Shown: positions 45,067-54,372, numbered from the stretch's first letter. The stretch: DNA of 64,000 nt from JAWKIW01 sp046331175 (GCA_046331175.1 JAXLRI010000009.1:62001-126000); one strand, 5' to 3'. Numbers and translations are program-made. The notes: generated from the letters alone by a model not told the origin.

Positions 45067-46104
45067 TCAGCACCCGGCAGACCCTGACCACCGGGCCGCT
45101 ACCGGGGCGCTGGACCCAGGCGGGTCACCGCGTGCTGGGGTCTGGGGGTGGGCGTGGCCGCCGTCGGCGTCGACCAACGTGACGATGCCGCCCAGCTCGC
45201 GGCGCCACCGCTCGAACACCGTCGCCTCCGCGAGGTCGACCAGGTCGTCCTGCAGATCGGTCACCGCGTCGACGACGCGGGGGTTGGCGGTGCGCACGAT
45301 GGCTCGGGCGTGGTCCCACGAGATCTGCCCGGCCTCGACCGCTGCACCCAACCGGTCGAAGCGCTCGGCCAGCGCCGTGCCGACCCTCACGCGGTCGCGG
45401 GCCACCCCCGCCGGCAGCATCGCCTCACGAGCCAACCACCGATGCGTCACCAACTAGTGGTCCCGGGCGGTGGCGTCGCGGCGATCCAGCTCGGCGAGCC
45501 GGGCACCCTCGGCCACATCGACCAGGCGCCGCAGCTCCTCCAACACCAACACCTCGGCGCACAGACCCTCGGCGTCGATCCCGGCCACCGCACCCGCGGC
45601 AGACAGTGCCGCCCGCAGCGCATCGACCGCCTCGGCCAACGACGGTCCCGACGACGCCCCCACGACCGCTTCGCCACCTTTGCCGAGCGCGACCGGGGCG
45701 ACGTCGGCGTCGGCGTCGTCGACATCGGGGGCACCGTCGACCACAACGGACAGGTCGCTGTCGACCGCGGCGTCGTTGACGTCGGCGAGCGCAGCGTCGG
45801 TGGTGTCAGAGAGCGGGTCCAATGTGGTGCCGAGCGCAGCGTCGTCGGAAGCGTCGGTGAGCGCGTCGACCGCGCCGTCGGCAAGGATCTCCAGCGCGCC
45901 TCCCACGTCAGCCTCACCCGTGGGGCTCGCGGCACCTTCCGGTGGCTCGGTCGCCAGCGGCGACGGGCACCGCACCGTCACCCGACCCGACGGCTCGTGC
46001 GCAACGCACCGCGCCACACCACGCACCCGACCGGCTGACCCGCCCCTCGCAGCATCCCGCGGTCGTCGCACGCTGTCGCGCACCGGAACCGTCACCTCGA
46101 CCAT
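45067..46104 (-). pseudogene. DUF222/HNH-endonuclease-family gene with internal amber stop, C-terminally truncated
   Basis: An N-terminal low-complexity acidic region leads into the DUF222 helices. The frame ...AELDRRDATARDH is interrupted by TAG (45454-45456) and continues in the same frame with LVTHRWLAREAMLPAGVARD, AGQISWDHARAIVRTANPRV and VFERWRRELGGIVTLVDADG, the DUF222 core. The position of the stop fits a Tyr codon (TAC to TAG). The usual C-terminal HNH nuclease domain is missing: the frame ends soon after VDADGG. Both lesions suggest decay. The ATG start has a CAGGAT box 6 nt upstream. Confidence 0.75.
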
Positions 46105-46188
46105 GCCCCCATCCTGACGAGGGGGTGTGACAGGAATGGCCGGCGGCACGGACGACGTCGCCCGGCGGCGCGCCGGCCGTCGACGGCG

Positions 46189-46455
46189 TCAACGCTGCCC
46201 GCGGATGACCCGAACCCCGCCGACGATGCAGACCGCGCTCGACCCGCCACAGAGGACGATGGCGAAGAGCACCGAGCCTGCACCGTTCGGGCGGGCCGCG
46301 AAGGCCGTGACCACCAGCAGGCCGACAAAGCCGAAGACGACCCCCAGCGCGACCAGCAGCAACCCGGCGATCGACTGCGTCGCCCGTGGTGGAGGGAACC
46401 GCGGCTGGCCATCCGGCGGTCCGGGCGACGCCGTGACAGGTGGTTCATCCGCCAT
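46189..46455 (-). CDS. Small two-helix membrane protein
   Basis: An 88-aa protein with a Pro-rich cytosolic leader (about 1-28) and two transmembrane helices (about 31-55 and 65-84). No family recognised. The ATG lies 7 nt after a minus-strand GAGGAT box; a GTG three codons upstream is an alternative. Divergent from the SnoaL-like gene. Confidence 0.6.
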   Translation of the reverse strand: MADEPPVTASPGPPDGQPRFPPPRATQSIAGLLLVALGVVFGFVGLLVVTAFAARPNGAGSVLFAIVLCGGSSAVCIVGGVRVIRGQR

Positions 46456-46689
46456 GGACCACATCCTCGTCGATCAGCGCCGCGAGGCTGGTCGCCGGGT
46501 CGGACGGCGCACGAACGACCTGCCCTGGCACGCACCGCGGCGACCAGCAGCGCTCCCGAGCCGTCGAGCCGTACGGCGGGTACGGTCGTGGGCGACCCGA
46601 GCGGACATCGGACCAGGCGGCAGCGTGGGCGGCTGGACGTTCGGAGCGCGTCGCGGCGGAGGGGCCGCGACCCGAGGGGAGGGTTGGGC

Positions 46690-47127
46690 ATGACCCAGCA
46701 CGACGATCCGGTGGGCGAGTTCCTGCGGGTGGTGGAGGCCGGCGACGTCGCCTCGTGCACCGCCTGGGCCGACGACGTGGTGCTCGACGCCACCGTGCCC
46801 AACTGGCGGCTGGAGGTGAGCGGCCGGGACGCCGTGCTCGCCGAGTACAGCCGGTGGTTCGCCGACCCGGGCACCTTCACCCACCTCCGCCGGCTCCCGG
46901 TCGGCGGCAGCACAGGCGCCGCCGACGGCGGTGCCGATGGCGGCGACCGCACCATCGAGGTCGTCGAGTACGACCTCGCCTGGGTCGAGGACGGCGTCGA
47001 CCACCTCGCCCACCACGTGCAAGTGCTCGAGGTGGCCGACGGGGCGATCGTCGCCGACACCGTCGTGTGCGGCGGCCGCTGGCCGGCCCCGCTGGTCGCC
47101 GAGATGGACGCCGCCCGGAACGGGTGA
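46690..47127 (+). CDS. SnoaL-like/NTF2-fold protein
   Basis: A 145-aa cytosolic protein of the SnoaL-like/NTF2 superfamily: VGEFLRVVEAGDVASCTAW and DDVVLDATVPNWRLEVSGRD form the first helices and strands, EYSRWFADPG follows, and VEYDLAWVEDGVDH with HVQVLEVADGAIVADTVVC makes the sheet. Function unknown; the fold serves isomerases and dehydratases or ligand binding. GGGGAGGG precedes the ATG. First gene of a tightly overlapped four-gene operon. Confidence 0.82.
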   Translation: MTQHDDPVGEFLRVVEAGDVASCTAWADDVVLDATVPNWRLEVSGRDAVLAEYSRWFADPGTFTHLRRLPVGGSTGAADGGADGGDRTIEVVEYDLAWVEDGVDHLAHHVQVLEVADGAIVADTVVCGGRWPAPLVAEMDAARNG

Positions 47128-47267
47128 CGTCGGTGACCGATGGGCTGGCGGACCTGCGGAGCGCAGCAGCGGCGATGACCGGCACGACGCCGACCACCAG
47201 CACGAAGCTGATCATCGGCACGGCCCTCGACGAGTCGCCGCCCACGACGGGGCCGACGACGCCATGA
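47124..47267 (+). CDS. Small ORF (47 aa) bridging two operon genes
   Basis: A GTG-initiated frame starts in a GTGA overlap with the SnoaL-like stop and ends in an ATGA overlap with the kinase-like start. The peptide opens VTSVTDGLADLRSAAAAMTG and becomes Thr/Pro-rich. No family is recognised. The double start/stop overlap is the only evidence for translation; it may serve to pass ribosomes to the next gene. Confidence 0.4.
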   Translation: MTSVTDGLADLRSAAAAMTGTTPTTSTKLIIGTALDESPPTTGPTTP

Positions 47268-48274
47268 GCGCTCCGAGCGGGCGACCGATCGCCACGTCCC
47301 TGGCCGACCTCGTGCCACCCGGCGCTCCCCGCGCGCCGCTGCCCGGGACCGACGGCAAGTCGGGGGCCGAGCTCGAGCGGGTGGAGGTCGACGGCCGCAC
47401 CATGGTCCTCAAGCGCCTCGACGTCCGACGCGACTGGACGATGCGGGCCGTCGGCGATGTCGCCTGCGGCACCGTCGAGATGTGGCGCCGCGGCTTGTTC
47501 GATCGCCTCCCCGACTGCTTCGTGCAGCCCATCGTCGCCATCGCCGTCGATGCCGAGCCCCACCCCGCCGGCTACGGCTCCTGGTTGCTCATGGACGACG
47601 TCGGCGGGCACCTCATCCCGTCCGGTGACGAGCCCATCGACCTCGAGGTCCACGAGACCTTCATCGACCACATGGCCGCCTTCCACGCCGCCTTCTGGGA
47701 CGGGGGGTCCGAGATCGACATCGTCCCGCCGACCAACCGCCTGCTCGAGCTGTCGCCCTGGACCGCCGTCGCCGAGACCGCGACCGACGACGACCACCTC
47801 GTCCCCCGCCTGATCGGCGAGGGCTGGGCGCGGCTGCCCGAGATCGCACCCGACCTGACGGCCGCCGTCGACCTCGCCGCCGATCCCTCGCCACTGGTCG
47901 ACGCGCTCGCCACCACGCCGAGCACGTTCGTCCACGGCAACTGGAAGCTCGGCAACCTCGGCCGGGACGGCGACGGGCGCACGGTGCTGTTCGACTGGGA
48001 GAACCCCGGTCGCGGCTGGGGCTGCGCCGAGCTGGCCTGGTACCTCGCCATCAACGCCGCCCGCCTGCCCTGCTCGCGCGAGGACACCATCGAGCACTAC
48101 CGCCGTGGCCTCGAGGCGCGCGGCATCGCCACCGACGGCTGGTGGGACCGCCAGGTCACCCTCGGCATGGTGGCCGGTCTGGTGTGGTTCGGCTGGGAGA
48201 AGGCGCTCGGCGGCGACGCCGACGAGCTGGCGTGGTGGGGGTCGTGGCTCGATCGGTCCCGACTGGTGGCATGA
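47264..48274 (+). CDS. Aminoglycoside phosphotransferase-like (APH/EcKinase-type) protein
   Basis: A 336-aa kinase-like-fold protein. The N-lobe has ERVEVDGRTMVLKRLDVR with the ATP-binding Lys. The catalytic loop reads FVHGNWKLGNLG, corresponding to HGDxxxxN with Asn at the usual catalytic Asp position, and the metal-binding motif is LFDWENPGRGWG. The His-Gly-Asn variant is found in some family members but leaves activity uncertain. The substrate is unknown. Its start and stop each overlap neighbours by ATGA, so it is translationally coupled in the operon. Confidence 0.8.
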   Translation: MSAPSGRPIATSLADLVPPGAPRAPLPGTDGKSGAELERVEVDGRTMVLKRLDVRRDWTMRAVGDVACGTVEMWRRGLFDRLPDCFVQPIVAIAVDAEPHPAGYGSWLLMDDVGGHLIPSGDEPIDLEVHETFIDHMAAFHAAFWDGGSEIDIVPPTNRLLELSPWTAVAETATDDDHLVPRLIGEGWARLPEIAPDLTAAVDLAADPSPLVDALATTPSTFVHGNWKLGNLGRDGDGRTVLFDWENPGRGWGCAELAWYLAINAARLPCSREDTIEHYRRGLEARGIATDGWWDRQVTLGMVAGLVWFGWEKALGGDADELAWWGSWLDRSRLVA

Positions 48275-49644
48275 CGATGTCGGGGGGACGGCAGCCGCAG
48301 CCGGTGCACCGGCGTCGTCGACTCGGCGGCACGAGAGCCCCACGCCGGAGCGGCATCGCAGGCCTCGTCCTCGCCGCCACCCTGGTCGTCACGTCGGCCA
48401 CCACGGGCTGGTCCGGAGCCATGCCGATCCTCGCCGCCGCGGCGCTGCCACCGGTCTCCACCGTGACGGTGCGGGGCGGGCCGACCCACGACGGGATCAC
48501 CCCGGTCGAGCTCGACCTGGTGGCCGGCACCAGCGACGGCACCGCCGCCGTGCTGCGCCGGCTCGACGTGAACACCGGGGTGAAGGAGACGTGGCGCTGG
48601 GACGGGCGCGCCCACGACTGGACGCTCCTGAGCTCGGTGCCCCAGCCCAGCACCGACCTCAGCCAGCCCGGCGACGCCTACGGGGGCACCGCCGGCACCA
48701 TGCCCGTCGGCCAGGGCCAGGTGTTCGTCTACAGCGGCGGCCGCACGTTCATCCAGACCCACGGGGTCACCCCTGACTACCGCGCCGAGATGTTCGTCCT
48801 CGGCGACGACGACGCGTGGCACGCCGCCCCGTGCAACGCCAAGCCGTCGGGGTGCGCGCCGGGGAAGCTCGACGGCGGCGCCAGCGCGACGAACGGCACC
48901 GACACCCTGCTGTTCGGCGGCCAGAGCCCGGTGGGCTCACAAGCCTTGTCGAACCAGCTGTGGCGGTGGAACGGCAGCGACTGGGATCCCCTCGTCCCCG
49001 CCGGGACGCCGCCGACGCCCCGCGCCGCGGCCGGCTTCTTCTTCGACGGCAGGGACTTCATCGTGTTCGGGGGCGGCACCCAAGTGGGGCAGTCGGCCGT
49101 CGAGCTGGGCGACACCTGGCGCCTGACCGAGGACGACACCGGCGCCTGGAGCTGGCACCAGGTGTGCGACGCCTGTGGCATCCCCGCCCGGTTCCAGGTG
49201 TACGCCGGCGCCCTCTACCGGTCGGCGTCCGCCGGGGGGAGCGAGCCGGGCGGGCTCGTCGTCGGCGGCTACCAGTTCGCGCCGACCGGGTTCGTCCAGG
49301 AGGAGCTCTCGGACCGATGGCGATGGGACGGCTCGGGCTGGGTCCAGATCGTGCCGGGTGGCCCCGCCTGCCCGCAGGCCGTCCCCGGATCGACGCCGGC
49401 CTGCCTCACCGATCCGTCGATCCCGTTCACGCCGTACGTCGCGTCGATGCCCGCCCTCGGCGCCGCGCTGTGGACCGCAGGGTCGTGCAACGCCGTGATC
49501 GCTCCGCCGCCCGGGCAGGCGGCGCGCCAGGTGTGCACGCGCGTCACCGAGCAGCTCACCCTCGACCTGCGATCGACCGCGACGACCTCGACCACCGTGC
49601 CCGCCTCCGTCGCACCGACCGTCACCCCCACGTTCACCGGCTGA
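48271..49644 (+). CDS. Secreted kelch/propeller-like protein with VTPTFTG tail
   Basis: Predicted exported protein of 457 aa. A 25-residue basic leader precedes a hydrophobic segment (about 28-58). Repeating units such as DTLLFGGQSPVGSQALSNQL, LWRWNGSDWDPL, DFIVFGGG and RWRWDGSGWVQI resemble kelch blades. Two Cys pairs are visible (CNAKPSGC, CDACG). A short Thr-rich linker ends in VAPTVTPTFTG at the stop, related to the tails of two other secreted proteins in the window. The ATG overlaps the kinase-like stop by ATGA. Confidence 0.75.
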   Translation: MTMSGGRQPQPVHRRRRLGGTRAPRRSGIAGLVLAATLVVTSATTGWSGAMPILAAAALPPVSTVTVRGGPTHDGITPVELDLVAGTSDGTAAVLRRLDVNTGVKETWRWDGRAHDWTLLSSVPQPSTDLSQPGDAYGGTAGTMPVGQGQVFVYSGGRTFIQTHGVTPDYRAEMFVLGDDDAWHAAPCNAKPSGCAPGKLDGGASATNGTDTLLFGGQSPVGSQALSNQLWRWNGSDWDPLVPAGTPPTPRAAAGFFFDGRDFIVFGGGTQVGQSAVELGDTWRLTEDDTGAWSWHQVCDACGIPARFQVYAGALYRSASAGGSEPGGLVVGGYQFAPTGFVQEELSDRWRWDGSGWVQIVPGGPACPQAVPGSTPACLTDPSIPFTPYVASMPALGAALWTAGSCNAVIAPPPGQAARQVCTRVTEQLTLDLRSTATTSTTVPASVAPTVTPTFTG

Positions 49645-49675
49645 GGCCGGCCGCCGAGGGCCTAGACCCATCGAC

Positions 49676-49692
49676 CCGACGGAGCCCGTCGG
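49676..49692. terminator. Hairpin between convergent genes
   Basis: CCGACGG, AGC loop, CCGTCGG, immediately before the stop codon of the minus-strand gene and 32 nt after the kelch-like gene. Confidence 0.5.
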
Positions 49693-49923
49693 TCAAGCGG
49701 TGGGTCGTCGCAGACGCTCGACGACCGCGGCCACGCCGACGGCCAGCACGACACCGAACAGCGGGAGAAGCAGGGCCATGCGCACGTAGGCGCTCCGGTC
49801 CGATTCGGTGCACATCGAGTCGCCGACGCAGATCGCGTAGGCGAGGACGACGAGCACACCGCCAGCCAGCACCCCCACGCCCGCTCCGACAGCGACCGCC
49901 ACGATCGTCCACCGGAGGCTCAT
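49693..49923 (-). CDS. Small two-helix membrane protein
   Basis: A 76-aa protein with two transmembrane helices (about 5-32 and 48-68) joined by a loop CVGDSMCTESDR carrying two Cys, probably extracytoplasmic. No family recognised. GGGGAG precedes the ATG. Confidence 0.6.
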   Translation of the reverse strand: MSLRWTIVAVAVGAGVGVLAGGVLVVLAYAICVGDSMCTESDRSAYVRMALLLPLFGVVLAVGVAAVVERLRRPTA

Positions 49924-50090
49924 CCTGTGCACTCCCCGCGCCTGACCCGGTCGGTCCATCGCGCCGTCGCCACCGTCGCATGACGAAACGGACCGTCTAG
50001 CACGGACCCGTCGACGGTGCGCCCGGTACGGTGCCACGACGAGTCGAACGACACGAGCGAACGACGATCGACCAGAGGAGCGAGCGAGCC

Positions 50091-51173
50091 ATGGCGTACC
50101 GCGTGGTGCAGTGGGCGACGGGGAACCAGGGCGTGGAGGCGATCCGGGCCATCGCCGAACGGCCCGACCTCGAGCTCGTGGGCGCCAAGGTCTACGGCGA
50201 GGCCAAGGAGGGCGTCGACGCCGGCACCATCGCCGGCATCGACCCGCTCGGGGTGATCGCCACGCGCGACGTCGACGAGATCCTCGCCCTCGGCGCCGAC
50301 TGCGTCGCCTACATGCCGCTGCTCACGTCGGTCGACGAGGTGTGCCGCATCCTGGCGTCGGGGGCCAACGTGGTCACCACCGCCTTCCTCTTCCACCCGC
50401 GGTCGCTGCCGCCGGAGGACCTCGAGAAGCTGGAGGCCGCCTGCGCCGAGGGCGGCACGTCGGTGCACGGCACCGGCCTCAACCCGGGCAACATCAGCGG
50501 CGTCCTGCCGCTGGCGCTGTCGGGCATGTGCCGGCGCATCGACCGGGTCACGCTGCAGGAGCGGGCCGACTGGAGCTTCTACGAGAGCACCGACATCACC
50601 TTCGACAACATGCGGTTCGGACGCCCGGTCGAGGACGTCACCGAGGAGGCGTCGGACTTCCTCCGCTTCAACAGCGGCATCTTCCAGGAGATGATCTGGC
50701 TGGTGGGCGAGGCGCTCGGCGCCGGCCTGGAGGAGGTCACCACCGACGTCGAGCTGGTGACCGCGCGCGACGACCACGAGATCTTCGGCATCCCGCTGCT
50801 CGCCGGCACGGTGGCCGGCCAGCGCTGGCACTGGCAGGGGCGTCGGCAGGGCGAGACGCTCGTCGAGATCGAGACGCTGTGGACCGTCGGCGGCGAGTAC
50901 CCCGACCACTGGCCCCGCCCGCTCGACGGCTGGACGCTCACCCTCGAGGGCGAGCCGTCGCTGCGCACCCACTTCCTCAGCCTCATGAGCTACGAGCGCG
51001 ACCTTCCGCTCAGCGAGCACGTGCGGGCGGCCAGCATCGCCACCGCCATGCAGGCCATCAACGCCATCCCCGCCCTCTGCGAGGCGCCCGCCGGTGTGCG
51101 CACCATGGCCGACCTCCCGCTGATCCGCGCCGGCTACGGCTTCGGCCACGCCACCCCGCGACCCATCGTCTGA
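50091..51173 (+). CDS. NAD(P)-binding oxidoreductase, DapB-N/2,4-diaminopentanoate dehydrogenase-like
   Basis: A 360-aa cytosolic dehydrogenase-like protein. The N-terminal Rossmann segment reads YRVVQWATGNQGVEAIRAI, followed by GLNPGNISGVLPLALSG and a C-terminal GYGFGHATPRP. It belongs to a group annotated as dihydrodipicolinate reductase-like or amine dehydrogenase, widespread in Acidimicrobiia and mycobacteria. Substrate unknown. GAGGAG lies 11 nt before the ATG and a TACGGT box at 50027-50032 may be its -10. Confidence 0.85.
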   Translation: MAYRVVQWATGNQGVEAIRAIAERPDLELVGAKVYGEAKEGVDAGTIAGIDPLGVIATRDVDEILALGADCVAYMPLLTSVDEVCRILASGANVVTTAFLFHPRSLPPEDLEKLEAACAEGGTSVHGTGLNPGNISGVLPLALSGMCRRIDRVTLQERADWSFYESTDITFDNMRFGRPVEDVTEEASDFLRFNSGIFQEMIWLVGEALGAGLEEVTTDVELVTARDDHEIFGIPLLAGTVAGQRWHWQGRRQGETLVEIETLWTVGGEYPDHWPRPLDGWTLTLEGEPSLRTHFLSLMSYERDLPLSEHVRAASIATAMQAINAIPALCEAPAGVRTMADLPLIRAGYGFGHATPRPIV

Positions 51174-51372
51174 GCACCGAGCCGCGCCAAAGCACCGACG
51201 CACCCGCAACGACGCACCCACCCGACGCGGCCCGCCCGGTACGTCGGTGGTCGGACGGGGGATCGAGACCGGCGGGGGATGCGCGGCCGTGGTGGTCGTG
51301 GTCCGCTGGGGTCGACCGACCTCGTGGACCACGGGTCGGGAACCGATCCGCCCCCGAGGACGTGAGAAGACC

Positions 51373-51612
51373 ATGCACGCCAGCCCGACCGCCGATCCCC
51401 GAGCCCACCACGACCGCAGCACCTACCAGGTGCTGTCGATCGTCGTGTGGGCCACCGCGGCGCTGGTGTTCGGCGCCGCCATCCGCTCGGCCCACGCCAG
51501 CGGCGGCATCGCCCTCGTGGCCGTCGCCATGGTCGCCGTGCCGGCCCTGGCGGGCCTGGCCGAGCTGGCCCTGTTCCGCCGCTTCGCCCCCGACGCCGAC
51601 GACCGCCGCTGA
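51373..51612 (+). CDS. Small two-helix membrane protein
   Basis: A 79-aa protein with a His/Asp-rich leader and two transmembrane helices (about 18-38 and 46-68). A GTGAGAAGA ribosome-binding region precedes the ATG. No family recognised; the roughly 200 nt upstream hold no gene. Confidence 0.6.
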   Translation: MHASPTADPRAHHDRSTYQVLSIVVWATAALVFGAAIRSAHASGGIALVAVAMVAVPALAGLAELALFRRFAPDADDRR

Positions 51613-51662
51613 CGCCTCGACAGCAGGCTCGACCGCACGGCTGGACGCGCGAGGCTGGGGCC

Positions 51663-52019
51663 ATGAGCGCCGCCGAGATCGACGAGTACCTCGCCACGGT
51701 CGACGACCCCGAGAAGCGGGCCGCGCTGGAGCACCTGCGCGACCAGATCCTCGCCGTCGTGCCCGACGCCGAGCAGTGCATCTCGTACTCGATGCCCGCC
51801 TTCCGGGTCGACGGCAAGGTCGTGGCCGGCTTCGCCGCCTTCAAGAAGCACCTCAGCTACTTCCCCCACAGCGGCTCGGTCATCGGTGAGGTCCCCGCGG
51901 CGGCGCGCTGGGGCACCACCAAGGGCACGCTGCAGTTCACCCCCGACGACCCGCTGCCCGACGACGTGGTCGCCGACCTGATCGCCGCCAAGCAGGCCAT
52001 CAACGCCGCCAAGGCCTGA
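51663..52019 (+). CDS. DUF1801 domain protein
   Basis: A 118-aa cytosolic protein of the DUF1801 family. Diagnostic segments are the opening helix EIDEYLATVDDPEKRAALEHL, CISYSMPAFRVDGKVVAGFA, FKKHLSYFPHSG and TKGTLQFTPDDPLP. Biochemical role unknown. GAGGCT lies exactly 6 nt before the ATG (leaderless-type spacing), though GGGG there could also act as a weak ribosome-binding site. Confidence 0.9.
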   Translation: MSAAEIDEYLATVDDPEKRAALEHLRDQILAVVPDAEQCISYSMPAFRVDGKVVAGFAAFKKHLSYFPHSGSVIGEVPAAARWGTTKGTLQFTPDDPLPDDVVADLIAAKQAINAAKA

Positions 52020-52105
52020 ATCGCCTCCACCCCAGGGGGCGGGACGGCCGGCGGCTCCTCCCGACCGGAGAACGGCGCGAGCGACGGCACGGCCGCATCC
52101 GCCGA

Positions 52106-54202
52106 TCAGGACGGAGGCGGAGCGCCGGCCGGCACCACGGCGAGGGCGTCGACGGCCAGGCCGCGCTCGCGCACCCGCAAGTCGACCTCGTGGGAACCGG
52201 CCGGGACGGGCAGGTCGGCCCTCACCCACGTCCACGTTTCGGGCGCGACCCCGGCGTCGTCGCCGACGACGACCGGCGCCCCGCCGTCGACACCGACCCA
52301 GGCCGAATCCGATCGGCTGCCACCGAGCCCGTTGCCGAACCGGGCCGGCGCCAGCACGCGCAACCACAGGTCGCCGCCGGCGGCGCCACCGTCGAGCCGG
52401 TACCGCACGCCCTTCGTGTCGGTGACGGCGAGCGCGCCGTCGGGGCGCGGCGGGCAGTCGGCCTCGGTCCGGTCGGGTCCTGGCGTCGACGGGCAGGTGG
52501 CCGGATCGACGCCGTTGAACGCCTGCAGGTAGGCGCCGCCCGATGCACCGGCCACCGCGTTGCGCTCGATCCACGTCCCATCGGCGACCGCGGTCGGCCG
52601 CTCGGCCTCGAGGCGGCAGCCGCCGCCCGCCGACGCCGTGCAGGCCTCCGGGTCCTCGCCCAGCCGGTTCTCGAACCAGACCACCGCAACGGACTCCCCG
52701 GTGGTCCGCCCGCTGTAAAGGCCGAGCTCGCCGTCGGGCTCCTGCATCCACTCCTCGTCGTTGGCGACGATGTCCAGGTCGCCGTCGCCGTCGACGTCGC
52801 GCAGGTCGACCTGGTCCCACTTCTCCCCGAAGATCGGCAGGCTCGACACCGTCCCGGGCGACCACTTGACGGGATGGACGCGCAGCGCGTCGGCGGTGAG
52901 CGAGCCGCCGTCGAACGACAGCCACGACACCGACGCCTTGCCGGCCGGCAGCGTGGCGTCGTCGTGGGTCATCAGCAGCACGAGGTCGGGACGACCGTCG
53001 CCGTCGACGTCGCCCACCTTCAGCCCGCGGCTCGCCCACCGGATCACATCGGGCTTGCGGATGCGGATGGTGTCGAAGGCGACGTCGTCGGGAGCCGAGG
53101 CCGGCTTCCGCCGGAAGACGACGAGGTCATCGACGGTCTGGGTGACGAGGTCGTCCCGGCCGTCGCCGTCGAGGTCGGCCACCGCCACCTGGGGCTTGCC
53201 GTAGAAGCCGGGGTCGCGCAGCAGCTCGGTCTTCGGCCATGGGGCCCGCTGCTCGGAGCTCCCCGGGCCCGGGTTGCGGTACCAGACCACCGCCTCCTGG
53301 TCCTCGGGCGTGTCGAAGTCGGCGGTGGCGTCGACCAGATCGGGGTCACCGTCGCCGTCGAGGTCGGCCAGCACGAAGCCGTGGCCGCCGGGCGTGTCGG
53401 CGTCGATGGCGTGCAGGGTCCACGCCGACAGGTCACGCCGGCGATCGGCGTCGGCGGGCGCCTCGAGCCACACGATGCCGCCGGTCCGGCCGTTCCCGAA
53501 GTACTGGCGACCGCCGGCCATCACGTCGACGTGGCCGTCGCCGTTGACGTCGTACGGCACGACCCACAGGTAGTGGCCCTGGTCGACGGTCGCAGGGAAG
53601 CGCCCGGCGTCGACCCACGCGGAGGCATCGCGGGCGCGGGACCGGTCGGGCCCCCACACCACCCGGACGCCCGGTTCGTCGCCGTCGAAGAGCCGGTCGG
53701 GGTGGCCGCCCTGGGCGCCGACGATGTCGAGGTTCCCGTCGCCGTCGAGGTCGGCGGCCATGGCGCTCTCGGTGTCGCAGCCCTTGGTGGCGGGGTCGGC
53801 CGTCGGACAGAGGAAGGTCATGGTCGGCCAGGGCGTCCGTGTCGCCGCCGGGTCCGACGGGGCGAAGGCGACGACGTAGCGCTGGTCGAACTCGTAGTTG
53901 GTGACGTAGTCGTCGCGGCCGTCGCCGTCGACGTCGGCCCGGAACAGGGCGTTGGCCCCGCGGTACCGGCTGTCGATCGGGTGCACGGGCCACGGCTGGT
54001 CGTCGCGGACGGCGATCGGCCGGCTGGCCGGGATGGTGGTCGCCGTGAACGGCGCGCCGGCGACGGCCGACGAGCCGGTCCCCGCGCCGGGACCCGGGCT
54101 GTCCGCCGACCCGCCCGTGCACGCGCCCAGGACGGCCAGGGCCCCGACGAGCCACCCCAGCGACCGGAGCGGGTCCAGCCCGACCCGTCGACGTCGATGC
54201 AT
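52106..54202 (-). CDS. FG-GAP/VCBS-repeat lipoprotein
   Basis: Exported protein of 698 aa with lipobox VLGAC (Cys28). Seven calcium-type loops of the DxDGDGxxD kind occur across about 90-480 (DVDGDGRDD, DLDGDGNLD, DVNGDGHVD, DLDGDGDPD, DLDGDGRDD, DVDGDGRPD, DVDGDGDLD), consistent with an integrin-alpha-like seven-bladed propeller. A C-terminal jelly-roll segment (GCRLEAERPTAV...AYLQAFNG) resembles a carbohydrate-binding module. No catalytic site recognised; likely a surface binding protein. GGGGGGAT precedes the ATG. Confidence 0.88.
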   Translation of the reverse strand: MHRRRRVGLDPLRSLGWLVGALAVLGACTGGSADSPGPGAGTGSSAVAGAPFTATTIPASRPIAVRDDQPWPVHPIDSRYRGANALFRADVDGDGRDDYVTNYEFDQRYVVAFAPSDPAATRTPWPTMTFLCPTADPATKGCDTESAMAADLDGDGNLDIVGAQGGHPDRLFDGDEPGVRVVWGPDRSRARDASAWVDAGRFPATVDQGHYLWVVPYDVNGDGHVDVMAGGRQYFGNGRTGGIVWLEAPADADRRRDLSAWTLHAIDADTPGGHGFVLADLDGDGDPDLVDATADFDTPEDQEAVVWYRNPGPGSSEQRAPWPKTELLRDPGFYGKPQVAVADLDGDGRDDLVTQTVDDLVVFRRKPASAPDDVAFDTIRIRKPDVIRWASRGLKVGDVDGDGRPDLVLLMTHDDATLPAGKASVSWLSFDGGSLTADALRVHPVKWSPGTVSSLPIFGEKWDQVDLRDVDGDGDLDIVANDEEWMQEPDGELGLYSGRTTGESVAVVWFENRLGEDPEACTASAGGGCRLEAERPTAVADGTWIERNAVAGASGGAYLQAFNGVDPATCPSTPGPDRTEADCPPRPDGALAVTDTKGVRYRLDGGAAGGDLWLRVLAPARFGNGLGGSRSDSAWVGVDGGAPVVVGDDAGVAPETWTWVRADLPVPAGSHEVDLRVRERGLAVDALAVVPAGAPPPS

Positions 54203-54372
54203 GCCGATCCCCCCGGATCCTGCCGACCTCGGCGGCACCAGCCAACCACAGCCACGACGGCGACCGCCGTCGCACCGCGTTGCGACGATCGGACCGGAAG
54301 GGTGACGCGGACCGGGCCCGAGGATCCGACCGTCGACGGCCGGCGGCCGGCGGCCGACGCCGGTCGCGGCGA

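Noticed and set aside
45148..46117. Plus-strand frames across the DUF222 pseudogene
   Set aside because: They are Ala/Ser/Thr-rich antisense shadows; the minus strand carries the recognisable DUF222 core.
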